Part shown: positions 44,144-53,360 of the stretch, piece after piece | Layout of the letters: the number at the start of each line of letters is the position of its first letter | Position numbering within the stretch: the stretch's first letter is position 1 | NCBI RefSeq assembly: GCF_026262625.1 | Contig: NZ_SHNN01000001.1 | Coordinates: 434,001-498,000, forward strand | Direction: 5' to 3' | Length of the DNA: 64,000 nt | DNA from: Candidatus Litorirhabdus singularis | GTDB taxonomy: Bacteria; Pseudomonadota; Gammaproteobacteria; Pseudomonadales; Halieaceae | Position numbers and translations under genes: made by a program | Notes under the pieces: generated by a model | Database searches by the model: none | The model's input: only the letters and a program-made list of their open reading frames with translations | What the model was told of the DNA's origin: nothing

Positions 44144-45081
44144 GTGCCAGAGCCTTTGCGGAGCGCCAGTCGCAACCGCGGGTTAAGCCAGGTTGCCAGA
44201 ATATCCGAGAGCAGGTTAAACAGCACAATAGCCACTGAGAAAAAAATGGTCGTTCCCATAATCATGGTGTAATCGCGATTGAACGCTGCCTGTACATAGA
44301 AACGTCCCAGGCCGGGAATTTGAAAAATCGTCTCAACCACAAAAGAGCCCGCCAGCAAACCGGCGAAGGCGGGACCCAGAAATGCAATCACTGGCATCAA
44401 CGCGCCGCGCAAAGCATGACGACTGACAATGCGCCACTCAGCCAAACCCTTGGCACGTGCGGTGCGAATATAATCCTGCGACATCACCTCCAGCAAACCG
44501 GCCCGACTCAGGCGCGCGATATAAGCTGCATAAGCCGCACCCAAAGTCAGCGAAGGCAATACCTTGTCACCGGGCAGATCACCCCAGCCGGAAATCGGTA
44601 ACCACTCCAGACGCATCCCAAATACCAGGACCAGCAACGGACCCAACAGAAACGCTGGCATACAAATGCCCAGCATAGCGATAGTCATCGGCACATAGTC
44701 CTGCCCGGTATTGGGACGCAGGCCCGCCAATAAACCCGCGCAAAGACCAATGCCGACTGCCACCAACAACGCATACAGCCCCAGTTCTGCGGTGGCCGGT
44801 AGGCCACCAAAAATCATCTCGTTAACGCTGCGGCCCGGATACTTATAGGAAGGCCCGAAGTCGCCCCGGGCCAGATCGGTCATGTAGGCCGCGTATTGCT
44901 GCCACACGCTCTGATCCAATTGGTAACGCTCATTGAGTGCTTTGATTACCTGCGGCGATACCGCACGATCGGCGCTGAAGGGGCCACCCGGCGCCGCACG
45001 CACCAGAAAGAAGGTGGCGGTAATCACTACCAGCAAGACCGGAATGGCCTGCAGCAGGCGACTGGCAATAAATCGCATCAC
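44140..45081 (-). CDS. ABC permease, DppB/OppB type
   Basis: The 313-residue permease has the DppB-type N-terminus (MMRFIASRLLQAIPVLLVV, then TFFLVRAAPGGPF) and an EAA loop (DYIRTARAKGLAEWRIVSRHALRG). It overlaps the solute-binding protein gene upstream and the DppC-type gene downstream by 4 bp each, which indicates strict translational coupling. Together with its partners it imports a peptide-like solute. Confidence 0.92.
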   Translation of the reverse strand: MMRFIASRLLQAIPVLLVVITATFFLVRAAPGGPFSADRAVSPQVIKALNERYQLDQSVWQQYAAYMTDLARGDFGPSYKYPGRSVNEMIFGGLPATAELGLYALLVAVGIGLCAGLLAGLRPNTGQDYVPMTIAMLGICMPAFLLGPLLVLVFGMRLEWLPISGWGDLPGDKVLPSLTLGAAYAAYIARLSRAGLLEVMSQDYIRTARAKGLAEWRIVSRHALRGALMPVIAFLGPAFAGLLAGSFVVETIFQIPGLGRFYVQAAFNRDYTMIMGTTIFFSVAIVLFNLLSDILATWLNPRLRLALRKGSGT

Positions 45082-46745
45082 GGCGCAGCCGGCTCCGCTT
45101 GCAGATAAATGTGCTTAAAATTTGGATTATTCAACAGGTTACCCGGCAAGCCTTTGACGCTCGGATGCACCAGGTGAATGCTCACATAGTGATAAATAGG
45201 AATGATCGGCATGGCATCGAGCAGAATCGATTCCGCCTCACCTAGAATGGCATAGCGTTGCTCGACAGAGCCGGCGCTGGGCGCCTCATCCGACACCAGT
45301 CGCTCGTAATCCGGATCACTCCAGCCCGTGCGGTTGTTGCCGCCATCAGCGATCCACATATCGAGAAAACTGTTGGGGTCCACGTAATCACCGATCCAGG
45401 CGGCGCGAGCAATCTGAAAATTGCCGTTGGCCTGAGTGTCCAGATAGACCTTCCAGTCCTGATTGCGAATAGTGACATCAATATTCAGGGCCTGCTTCCA
45501 CATCTGCTGAATGGCCACGGCGATTTTTCGATGTTGTTCGAATGTGTTGTACAGAATATCCACTGGCGGAAACCCGGCCCCGTCAGGATAACCCGCCGCC
45601 GCCAGCAGCTCGCGCGCCGCCAACACGTCATAGCGCAAATCGCTACTGGCCGTATAACCCAATGTATCGGGCGGGGTGATTGAATACGCGGGTTGCTGGC
45701 CGCCACGCAACACATGCTCAACGATGGCCTCGCGATCCACCGTCATTGCCAACGCCTTGCGCACGCGCACATCGGCCAGGTGCGGTAAGCGAGTATTAAA
45801 GCGGTAAAAGTAGGTTCCCAGGTACGGCGCTATGCGCAAACTATCCGGCTGTTGCTCACGGTAAAAGTCCAACTTCCCGACCGGCACCTCGCTGGTACGG
45901 TGCAACTGGCCCGCGCGAAACATACGCTCCTCAGTGGTGAGGTTTTCGGTAGGGAAGTAATGGATGCCACTAAGTCTGACGTTTTCTGCGTCCCAGTACA
46001 GCAGGTTTTTTTCCACGATCACCTTTTTGTTCAGGTCCCATTGGCGCAGCGCAAAAGGCCCATTGCCGACATAGTTGCCAGCCCGCGTCCACACGGTACC
46101 CGCCTCGCCTATGCTGCCAAATTTTTCAATGGTGGCGCGGTGCACCGGGAACATGGAGTAGTGATCCAATAACTGCAGAAAATACGGCGTGGGATTGTCG
46201 AGGGTGACTTGCAGAGTCAGATCATCCAGCGCCTTCACACCCACCGCAGAAAAATCCGTGAGCTCGCCCGTGGCATACGCCTGCGCGTTAACAATGGGAT
46301 TAAACATATAAGCGTAGGCGTTGCCCAACTTCGGGGTCAGTGCTCGCATCCACGACCAGACAAAGTCGTGTGCGGTCAATCGGTCGCCATTAGACCAGCG
46401 CGCGCTGGCGCGAATAGTAAAGGTGTAAACGCGACCATCTGCACTCAACCGCCAACGCTCTGCCACCGCCGGCTGCGGTTGCAGCGTGGCGGCATCCTTT
46501 TGTACCAGTCCTTCCAGCAGAGCAATGAGGATGTAGTGCTCTGGAACTCCGGTAACGATATGCGGATCCAGCTCTTGAGGTTCAGCACCATTGCCCCAGT
46601 AGAGAATGCCCTCACGATTGCCACTGGCAACATTGCTTTCTCCACTGCCGCAGCCGCCAGCGACTATAACCGTGCACAGCAGGCACAGTAGTACCCCAAC
46701 GCGGACGCTTTTGTTAAATCTCGAGCCACGGTTAATTTTCTGCAT
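45078..46745 (-). CDS. Peptide-type ABC solute-binding lipoprotein (SBP family 5)
   Basis: The 555-residue lipoprotein (Cys32 in VIVAGGC) is an extracytoplasmic binding protein of the DppA/OppA family: NGAEPQELDPHIVTGVPEHYI, the SBP_bac_5 core SADGRVYTFTIRASARWSNGD and DFVWSWMRALTPKLGNAYAY. Oligopeptides are the usual ligands; family 5 also binds nickel, sugars or glutathione, so the ligand is open. Its start overlaps the stop of the PQQ dehydrogenase gene by one base and its end overlaps the next permease by 4 bp. Confidence 0.92.
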   Translation of the reverse strand: MQKINRGSRFNKSVRVGVLLCLLCTVIVAGGCGSGESNVASGNREGILYWGNGAEPQELDPHIVTGVPEHYILIALLEGLVQKDAATLQPQPAVAERWRLSADGRVYTFTIRASARWSNGDRLTAHDFVWSWMRALTPKLGNAYAYMFNPIVNAQAYATGELTDFSAVGVKALDDLTLQVTLDNPTPYFLQLLDHYSMFPVHRATIEKFGSIGEAGTVWTRAGNYVGNGPFALRQWDLNKKVIVEKNLLYWDAENVRLSGIHYFPTENLTTEERMFRAGQLHRTSEVPVGKLDFYREQQPDSLRIAPYLGTYFYRFNTRLPHLADVRVRKALAMTVDREAIVEHVLRGGQQPAYSITPPDTLGYTASSDLRYDVLAARELLAAAGYPDGAGFPPVDILYNTFEQHRKIAVAIQQMWKQALNIDVTIRNQDWKVYLDTQANGNFQIARAAWIGDYVDPNSFLDMWIADGGNNRTGWSDPDYERLVSDEAPSAGSVEQRYAILGEAESILLDAMPIIPIYHYVSIHLVHPSVKGLPGNLLNNPNFKHIYLQAEPAAP

Positions 46746-48295
46746 TAGGGCGATGGCACCAGCCGCACAATCTGACCACCTTCAGAGTGTTCCAACAGCA
46801 GATAGATCATGCCGTCAGCGCCAGTTTCGATATCGCGGATACGCGCCAGACTATCGATCAATACTTCGTAGCCCACCACTTTATCGCCCTCCAACTCCAC
46901 CCGGTAAAGCTGAGTGGCCTTCAATGAGCCCAACAAAGCATGACCGCGCCAGCCGGGAAAGGCATCACCTTCATAAAATATGAAGCTGGATACCGCCGGA
47001 GCTGGCGTCAAATCAAGCACAGGTTGTTCTATGTCGTTGATATCAAAGTCGATGCCCAGCCAGTCACCGTAGTGGATAGATGAGCCGTCATAATTCAGGC
47101 CGCGTGACGTCAGCGGCCAGCCGTAGTTCCGCCCAGGCAATAGCAGGTTTAGCTCATCACCGCCGCGCGGCCCCATCTCGGTAGACCAGATCTGGCCGCT
47201 TCGCGTATTGAACTCCAGCCCCTGAGGACTGCGATGGCCGTAAGTCCAGATGCTGGGAAAAGCTCCCTTCATCGCCACGAACGGATTGTCGGCTGGAATC
47301 CGGCCATCGTCATGCACCCGATGAATTTTGCCCGCCGGCTTTTCCAGATTCTGCACGCTATCAAAATTGCTACTGCCTTTAACACCGACACTGATATACA
47401 GATAGCCGTCGTCATCGAAAGCAAGGCGCCCGCCGGCGCCGACATCGGGCACGATAGAGTAGTGATCAGGGCCTGGCGCCCAGATAACTTCCTCGTCAAT
47501 CCAGGCGCCATCGCGAATGCGACCGCGCACCACTCGATTCACGCTCTTATGAATCAGGCTGCAGTCGGGACAGCGCTGGGTATGATGCAGATAGACCCAG
47601 CCGTTGTTGGCATAGTCAGGGTGCAACGCTACATCGAGCAGCCAACCATGACCCCACACCAACACTTGCTCAAATCCATCATCGTACGCCAGCGGAGTGC
47701 CGGTAATTAACGCCGAAACAGCACCGTCTGCAGATACCTGCCGCAGACCCTGCGTTTTTTCGGTAACCAGAAACCCACCCTCAGGCAGCGGCGCCAGGGA
47801 AAATGGCAACGGATCCAGCTGATTAGTGATTACTTCAATACGAAAGTCATGCAAGTTACTGCCAACAACCCCTTCAGGCAGCGTCAAAGCGCCGCCGGTT
47901 TTAAAGTCGGTGAACAACCGCTCTACCCTGCGCTCGGCAATATAAATGGCGAGTCCGCGTATCTCTTCTGCGGACAGTTGCGGTGACCAACCCTGCATAG
48001 TGGTGCCGGCAACGCCACCAGCGATCAAGGCTTCCAACGCGATAACCGTATCTCCGTGCAGTAGCTCAGTATCGATCAAGGCTGGCCCCCGCTCTGCCAC
48101 ACCTTGCAATTCAGCACCGTGGCAGGAACTGCAATGCTCCTCATAGTCGGCCACAAATGGGTCGACTAATCCGCCATTGCTCAGCAGCCTGAACAGCGCA
48201 ATGGAAACGGCGGCAAGCAGGAGTATTACAAACAGGATTTTTTTCACGGCAGATTTCCGGATGTTGTCATTGTGTTGCCACGGGCGTTTGAGCAT
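46745..48295 (-). CDS. Cytochrome c-PQQ soluble sugar dehydrogenase fusion
   Basis: The 516-residue exported protein has an N-terminal membrane/signal helix (ILFVILLLAAVSIALF), a c-type haem domain (EHCSSCHGAEL, about residues 50-110) and a six-bladed propeller of the soluble aldose/glucose dehydrogenase family (PQQ-binding motifs GHGWLLDVALHPDYANNG, GHRSPQGLEFN and TEMGPRGGDELN). PQQ plus Ca2+ oxidises sugars such as aldoses, and the fused haem would receive the electrons. It is the first gene of the five-gene ABC operon. A GTG at 48247 after CGGAAA is an alternative start; the ATG at 48295 is listed. Why it is tied to a peptide-type importer is unclear. Confidence 0.87.
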   Translation of the reverse strand: MLKRPWQHNDNIRKSAVKKILFVILLLAAVSIALFRLLSNGGLVDPFVADYEEHCSSCHGAELQGVAERGPALIDTELLHGDTVIALEALIAGGVAGTTMQGWSPQLSAEEIRGLAIYIAERRVERLFTDFKTGGALTLPEGVVGSNLHDFRIEVITNQLDPLPFSLAPLPEGGFLVTEKTQGLRQVSADGAVSALITGTPLAYDDGFEQVLVWGHGWLLDVALHPDYANNGWVYLHHTQRCPDCSLIHKSVNRVVRGRIRDGAWIDEEVIWAPGPDHYSIVPDVGAGGRLAFDDDGYLYISVGVKGSSNFDSVQNLEKPAGKIHRVHDDGRIPADNPFVAMKGAFPSIWTYGHRSPQGLEFNTRSGQIWSTEMGPRGGDELNLLLPGRNYGWPLTSRGLNYDGSSIHYGDWLGIDFDINDIEQPVLDLTPAPAVSSFIFYEGDAFPGWRGHALLGSLKATQLYRVELEGDKVVGYEVLIDSLARIRDIETGADGMIYLLLEHSEGGQIVRLVPSP

Positions 48296-48445
48296 AAGCA
48301 GCCACCGGTGAAAAATCCATGCATTTCAGCGCTTTGTCTCGGCAGAAAGGCACCGCATACCAATGCACTGCAAGGAAATTGTGCTTGCACTACATAAAAA
48401 TCAAGTTATCCTGTTTTTTTAATAACCTGCCAGCGAGAAATTACC

Positions 48446-49006
48446 ATGACTGAATTATCTACCAACTACGATGATGTCAAACAGTACCGACTGGAGCCAG
48501 AGCGCGAGCAAGAACTGCTAAAAACTGGCGGCGAATGTACTTTCATCTGGGCCAACAAGTCCGGCCACCCCATGGGTGTCACCACTGCCTATGTAGCACT
48601 CGACGGTAAAATCTGGATGACAGCAACCCGCGAGCGCGTGCGCATCAAGGCTATCGCCCGCGACGGTCGCTCAGCGATTGTCATCTCCAGTAAGGGAGCC
48701 CCAATGGGCGGCGGCAAGACCGTCACTTATAAGGGCAACACCGTGATCCACGATGACCAGAAGACCAAGACCTGGTTTTACAATATCCTGGCCGCTGGCA
48801 TGGCACAGAACTCCGAAACCGACCCAGACAATAACTTTACTTCGGGCCTGGACCCGGCCATGTTTGTGCGCTTCCTGGATACACCGGAACGCATCGTGCT
48901 GGAGTTCACCTCGGAAATGTCGATCCCGTTTGACGGCGACAAAATGGCCGCTGGAACCGCTAACGCCTACGCTGAGTTCGCCGCTGCCGACGCCGAAAAC
49001 AAGTAG
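48446..49006 (+). CDS. Pyridoxamine 5'-phosphate oxidase-family (FMN split-barrel) protein
   Basis: The 186-residue product has the split-barrel fold of PPOX-class proteins: ECTFIWANKSGHPMGVTTAYV, KIWMTATRERVRIKAIARDGR and VTYKGNTVIHDD. It resembles mycobacterial-type F420/FMN-binding proteins more than PdxH; the cofactor is not certain. The ATG at 48446 follows GCGAGAAA. It is divergent from the sugar dehydrogenase operon. A nearby gene at 29692 encodes another member. Confidence 0.83.
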   Translation: MTELSTNYDDVKQYRLEPEREQELLKTGGECTFIWANKSGHPMGVTTAYVALDGKIWMTATRERVRIKAIARDGRSAIVISSKGAPMGGGKTVTYKGNTVIHDDQKTKTWFYNILAAGMAQNSETDPDNNFTSGLDPAMFVRFLDTPERIVLEFTSEMSIPFDGDKMAAGTANAYAEFAAADAENK

Positions 49007-49092
49007 CTTCCGCTCAGGCAGCAATGCCCGCCGCGCTATGCTGCGGCATCACTCGCGGCACAAGCTGATTCAGGCGTGCCGCAGCACGCTGC

Positions 49093-49935
49093 CTACTTAA
49101 AGTCAGCAGCACTATGGCGTTCGATCACCTGTTGCTCTTCGGGACCCCAGGCGCGATTCACCCGTCGACCCAGAGCGACCGCGGGCCGCGCTTCTATCTG
49201 TTGTGCCCAGCGTGTCACGTTGGCATAAGAGGTCACGTCCAGAAACTCCTGAGCCTCGTAAATATCGTGCAGCACCAAAGCGCCGTACCAAGAATAGTTG
49301 GCCATATCCGCAATCGTATATTCATCGCCAACCAGAAACTCACGCGCAGCCAAGTTTTGATCCAGTACATCCAGCTGACGTTTTACCTCCATCGCATAAC
49401 GATTAATCGGGTATTCGTATTTCTCTGGAGCATAGGCATAGAAATGCCCAAAGCCACCGCCCAAAAACGGCGCGCTGCCCATTTGCCAAAACAACCATGA
49501 CATGCATTCCGCCCGGTCCGCACCGGCAGTCGGCAAGAAGGCGCCGAACTTCTCTGCCAGATACACCATTATGGCACCCGACTCAAATACCCGGGTTGCC
49601 GGCGTGGTGCTGCGGTCCAAAAGTGCCGGAATTTTTGAATTCGGATTGACCTCAACAAAGCCACTGCCAAACTGATCCCCATCGCCAATGTTAACCAGCC
49701 AGGCATCGTACTCGGCTTCTTTAATGCCCAGAGCCAGTAACTCCTCCAGCAGTATGGTCACCTTGACGCCGTTGGGCGTGCCCAGAGAATACAACTGCAG
49801 GTCGTGCTCACCCACGGGCAGTGGCTTGTCATGGGTTGCGCCTGCTACAGGGCGATTAATATTGGCAAACTTACCACCACTCTCGCTATCCCAACTCCAG
49901 ACGCGGGGGGGAACATAAGCTGATGAATCACTCAT
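49093..49935 (-). CDS. Glutathione S-transferase, YghU type
   Basis: The 280-residue protein is a Nu-class (YghU/YfcG-like) GST: thioredoxin-fold N-terminus with YSLGTPNGVKVTILLEEL and NPNSKIPALLDR, FESGAIMVYLAEKFG and an all-helical C-terminal domain with AEKFGAFLP and FLVGDEYTIADMANY. YghU-type enzymes show disulfide-bond reductase and peroxidase activity. The usual active Ser/Cys is replaced by Thr-Pro-Asn, common in this class. The ATG at 49935 follows TGGAC. Confidence 0.88.
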   Translation of the reverse strand: MSDSSAYVPPRVWSWDSESGGKFANINRPVAGATHDKPLPVGEHDLQLYSLGTPNGVKVTILLEELLALGIKEAEYDAWLVNIGDGDQFGSGFVEVNPNSKIPALLDRSTTPATRVFESGAIMVYLAEKFGAFLPTAGADRAECMSWLFWQMGSAPFLGGGFGHFYAYAPEKYEYPINRYAMEVKRQLDVLDQNLAAREFLVGDEYTIADMANYSWYGALVLHDIYEAQEFLDVTSYANVTRWAQQIEARPAVALGRRVNRAWGPEEQQVIERHSAADFK

Positions 49936-50326
49936 AGTGAAGTCCAGTTAAAAAAAGAAGCGCTGAGTGTACGAGATTCTGCCGCAGACACAAACTCCGC
50001 CGCTGTTGAATTAGACTCGGCTTCCCGGCGCTCATCACCTAAACTAAAGCCAATAGTCAGACTGCCACGCAACGCAGCCAAAGAAGGAACACTAGATGCC
50101 TCCGCACGACAACGGCTAGCGCACACCCAGCATCGGTGCCGCGACGCCGCTGCCTGATAGTGGCGACCAGCGCAGCGCATCAGAGCGATTCAGCGACCCA
50201 TGGACCTCGCTGAATCTAAATTCGGCACTGGTGTAAGAGGCTGGACCGGCCGCGTTGGCATGCGCAGAGACGATGGTAAGGTAGCATTCCAAACAGACAA
50301 ACAGCCTATAGCTATGGGGCAATCGC
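49936..50326. other. Gene-free region with a perfect inverted repeat
   Basis: This 391-bp region separates the divergent GST and OYE genes. The only clear structure is the inverted repeat at 50187-50216, listed separately. Reading frames on either strand show no family resemblance or plausible ribosome sites. Confidence 0.5.
50187..50216. repeat. Perfect 10-bp inverted repeat (GATTCAGCGA ... TCGCTGAATC)
   Basis: Two perfectly complementary 10-base arms enclose a 10-base loop that itself contains the palindrome CCATGG. It lies about 110 bp upstream of the OYE start. No T-run follows on either strand, so it is not a typical terminator. It could be an operator for a dimeric regulator or a leader hairpin. 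Confidence 0.6.
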
Positions 50327-52453
50327 ATGAGCAAACAGTTTACTCACCTGGCCAGCCCGGGTCAGATCGGCAAGTTAACGCTGAAAAACCGAATGCTGGT
50401 CAGCGCGATGGGCGTCAACCTCGCCGAAAAAGACGGCACCTGTGGCGATCGAATCATCGACTATCATGAACGTCAGGCCCGCGGCGGCGCGGGGCTCATC
50501 GTTTTGGGCGTTACCGGCGTGGCCTGGCCCAGCGGTGGTAATTTACCGCTCCAGGTAGCTATCTCAGACGATCGTTTTATGCCCGGTTTGCAGCGTCTGG
50601 CAGACGCGGTACACCAGCATGGTGCCAAGCTCGCCAGCCAACTGCATCATGGCGGCATGGTCGCCGTACAGGACAGCAAGGAAGGTCGTCCACTGTGGGT
50701 GCCGTCGTATCCTGCCAAAGGCAACAGCGATCTGTTTGACAGCATGCTGGAAACCGAATTTTCGGCCTTTATGGACCCAGATGCACCTCCCATTGAACTG
50801 CATGTAATGACGCAGGAAGATATTGATACTCTAATCGCCCAATTTGCTGCAGCGGCAGAGCGCTCAAAACGCGCAGGTCTGGATGGCTGCGAAATTCATG
50901 GCGGCCACGGGTATATTATCTCTGAATTCCTGTCACCCATGACCAATCAGCGTGACGACAACTATGGCGGCAGCCTGGAAAATCGTGCGCGCTTGCTCTT
51001 GGAGATTATCACCGCTATACGTGCCGCAGTAGGGCCGGATTTTCCATTATGGGTGAAGCTGGACTCCGAGGAATTTGGTCAGTCGGAAGGCATCTCTTTG
51101 GCAGACGCCAGAGCCACCGCCATTATGGTTGAAGCCGCTGGCGTAGACGCGATCACCGTCACCGCCTACCACGACACCGGTCGTGGTGCGTTGCACTCAG
51201 AGTCCAACATTCCACACGTACCCGAGCGCATGGTCGCCAACGCTATCGCCATCAAAAACAGTGTTGGTATTCCGGTGATCGCCTCTGGTCGGATTGAGCC
51301 GTCGGCAGCCAACCGCCATATCAGTCAGGGCCACTTCGATTTTTTGGGCATGGGCCGCAAACTGCTGGCGGACCCCGACCTGCCGAACAAGGTCTGCGCC
51401 GATACCCCGGAGCAGATTCGTCCCTGTGTCTACTGCTACTGCTGCGTCAGTCAAATTTACGTGTTGCAACCGGTTAAGTGTGCGGTCAACCCCGAAACAG
51501 CGTACGAGAAATCTCGAGAGCTGGTGCTCGCCAGCGACAGCAATCGGCATTTCGCGGTTATCGGCGGCGGCCCTGCCGGCATGGAAGTAGCGCACCGCTT
51601 GTCCGCTCGTGGCTTCCGGGTAACCCTGATTGAAAGCGGCGATCGTCTCGGTGGCACACTGCAGTTTGCCAGTATTGCCTATCCGCCCAACCAGCGCTTA
51701 CTGGACTGGTTGCGCCTGCAGACCCGACAGTCCAACACCGAGGTGTTACTGAACACGCGCGCGGATACGGCGCTGTTGAAACGGCTGGGCGTCGATGAAG
51801 TGATTGTCGCAACCGGCGCTCAGCGCGATATGCCGGATATAGACGGCAGCGAGCAGGACTTTGTGTTTAGCGGCGATGAGATGAGAGCTCTGGTGCTAGG
51901 CGAAAAACACCCCAACCTGCCGCGTAAAACTTCCAGCCTGACGCGACTGCTGGTCAATGCCGGCGTCGCCACAGGGGTGACCAAAAACAGCTGGCTGGTG
52001 CGTCAGGCTAGCAAAGTGTGGCTACCTTTGGGCAAGGAAATAACTATTATTGGCGCCGAACTGGTCGGCCTCGAGCTGGCCGAGTTTCTGGCCGAGCGCG
52101 GTCGTAAAGTAACCGTTATCGAACCCTCGTCGCGCGCCGGTAAGGGCCTCTATCTGGTAAGACGTATGCGCTTACTCGCTGAGTTGGACGAATTAGGCGT
52201 AGTGATCATCAAAAACGCCAAAGATATTGCCATCGCCGACCATCAGGTCAGTTATATCAATTACCGCGGCCAACAGCGGCACCTGGAAACCGATCACGTG
52301 ATCGTAGCTCAGGGCGCAACCGGGAATACAGAGCTCGCTGAGCAGCTAGAAAGCGCAGGGTTTACCACCCACACCATTGGCGACTGCAACGGCGTGGGCT
52401 ATATCGAAGGCGCCATAGAATCGGCCGCTGAATTGGCGGTACAGCTGGGCTAA
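50327..52453 (+). CDS. OYE-type NADH:flavin oxidoreductase / dienoyl-CoA reductase
   Basis: The 708-residue protein is a 2,4-dienoyl-CoA reductase-type fusion: an N-terminal FMN TIM barrel (PGQIGKLTLKNRMLVSAMG, LDGCEIHGGHGYIISEF, FLSPMTNQRDDNYGGSLENR), a 4Fe-4S cysteine set around residues 367-385 (PCVYCYCCVS, VKCAVNP) and a C-terminal FAD/NAD(P) domain (FAVIGGGPAGMEVAHRL, ITIIGAELVGLELAEFLAER). Family members reduce enone or dienoyl bonds, including steroid-ring double bonds in gut and soil bacteria. The ATG at 50327 follows GGGG. The next gene is a steroid-type SDR 25 bp downstream, so they form an operon. Confidence 0.9.
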   Translation: MSKQFTHLASPGQIGKLTLKNRMLVSAMGVNLAEKDGTCGDRIIDYHERQARGGAGLIVLGVTGVAWPSGGNLPLQVAISDDRFMPGLQRLADAVHQHGAKLASQLHHGGMVAVQDSKEGRPLWVPSYPAKGNSDLFDSMLETEFSAFMDPDAPPIELHVMTQEDIDTLIAQFAAAAERSKRAGLDGCEIHGGHGYIISEFLSPMTNQRDDNYGGSLENRARLLLEIITAIRAAVGPDFPLWVKLDSEEFGQSEGISLADARATAIMVEAAGVDAITVTAYHDTGRGALHSESNIPHVPERMVANAIAIKNSVGIPVIASGRIEPSAANRHISQGHFDFLGMGRKLLADPDLPNKVCADTPEQIRPCVYCYCCVSQIYVLQPVKCAVNPETAYEKSRELVLASDSNRHFAVIGGGPAGMEVAHRLSARGFRVTLIESGDRLGGTLQFASIAYPPNQRLLDWLRLQTRQSNTEVLLNTRADTALLKRLGVDEVIVATGAQRDMPDIDGSEQDFVFSGDEMRALVLGEKHPNLPRKTSSLTRLLVNAGVATGVTKNSWLVRQASKVWLPLGKEITIIGAELVGLELAEFLAERGRKVTVIEPSSRAGKGLYLVRRMRLLAELDELGVVIIKNAKDIAIADHQVSYINYRGQQRHLETDHVIVAQGATGNTELAEQLESAGFTTHTIGDCNGVGYIEGAIESAAELAVQLG

Positions 52454-52478
52454 TTGTTAACCGAAGAAGAGCAACATT

Positions 52479-53243
52479 ATGGGTATCTATGCAGTAACCG
52501 GAAGTGCCAGCGGCATAGGGCGCGCGGTAACAGAACAACTAAAGGCGCAAGGCCATGAGGTTATCGGGGTCGATCTGCGCGATGCCGACATCACTGTCGA
52601 CTTATCCGACCCCGCGCAGTGCCAGCAGGCTGCGGCCCGCATCACCGAGCGTGCCCAAGGCAGCCTTGACGGACTGGTGCCCTGCGCTGGAGTAGGCCCT
52701 GAGACAGCGCGCATTGAGTTGATTCCACTCATCAACTATTTCTCCACTATTGATTTGGTCATGGCGCTGCGGCCGGCGCTGGCCGCATGCCACGGCGCGG
52801 TGGTACTGATCAGCTCCAACTCTGCACAAATGATGACCTATGATCAAGATTATGTAGAGGCACTGCTCGCCGACGACCGCGAACTGGCCGTGACGCGGAT
52901 CAAAGCCCTGGATGGGCAAACCGCCTACGGCGGTGGTAAACACGCACTCGCGCGCTGGATGCGAACCAATAATGCCGAGTTTGCCAGTAGCGGCATCCGC
53001 ATGAACGCCGTCGCCCCTGGCTACACCGAAACCGCAATGACCGAAGCCGGCCGCAACGACCCGGTCTACGGCGACGCTATCCGCGAGTTTGTCCAGTCCA
53101 TACCCATCGGTCGGCCGGGCTTACCAGAAGATCAGGCCAACGCCATCAGTTTCCTGCTCAGTGAAAAAGCCAGCTTTATCTCAGGGTCTGTATTGTTTGT
53201 CGATGGCGGCCACGATGCTGTATTTCGCAATAACAGCTTCTAA
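52479..53243 (+). CDS. SDR, 3-alpha-hydroxysteroid dehydrogenase/carbonyl reductase-like
   Basis: The 254-residue short-chain dehydrogenase has a TGSASGIG nucleotide motif and the catalytic Tyr150-x3-Lys154 (AYGGGKHAL). Its sequence follows Comamonas 3-alpha-HSD at several points: HEVIGVDLRDADITVDLSDP, LDGLVPCAGVGPET, PLINYF and the end VDGGHDAVFRNNSF. This form lacks the extra dimer helix of other SDRs. It would oxidise the 3-alpha-OH of steroids or reduce carbonyls. It starts 25 bp after the OYE gene. The steroid assignment is by resemblance recalled from family knowledge and needs alignment. Confidence 0.83.
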   Translation: MGIYAVTGSASGIGRAVTEQLKAQGHEVIGVDLRDADITVDLSDPAQCQQAAARITERAQGSLDGLVPCAGVGPETARIELIPLINYFSTIDLVMALRPALAACHGAVVLISSNSAQMMTYDQDYVEALLADDRELAVTRIKALDGQTAYGGGKHALARWMRTNNAEFASSGIRMNAVAPGYTETAMTEAGRNDPVYGDAIREFVQSIPIGRPGLPEDQANAISFLLSEKASFISGSVLFVDGGHDAVFRNNSF

Positions 53244-53360
53244 GCAAGGCGCCGCGATCTGAACCATTGCAAGAGGCCAGCGCGGGGTTGCGGCTTAACT
53301 GGTTCAGGCCCACAATAAAGTTTCAGCGAGATACCAACATAAAAATAAAGGTAGCGAGCC

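Noticed and set aside
50116-50334. Small minus-strand frame with a signal-like start opposite the OYE leader
   Set aside because: No recognisable family, no ribosome site, and the inverted repeat accounts for the structure seen there.
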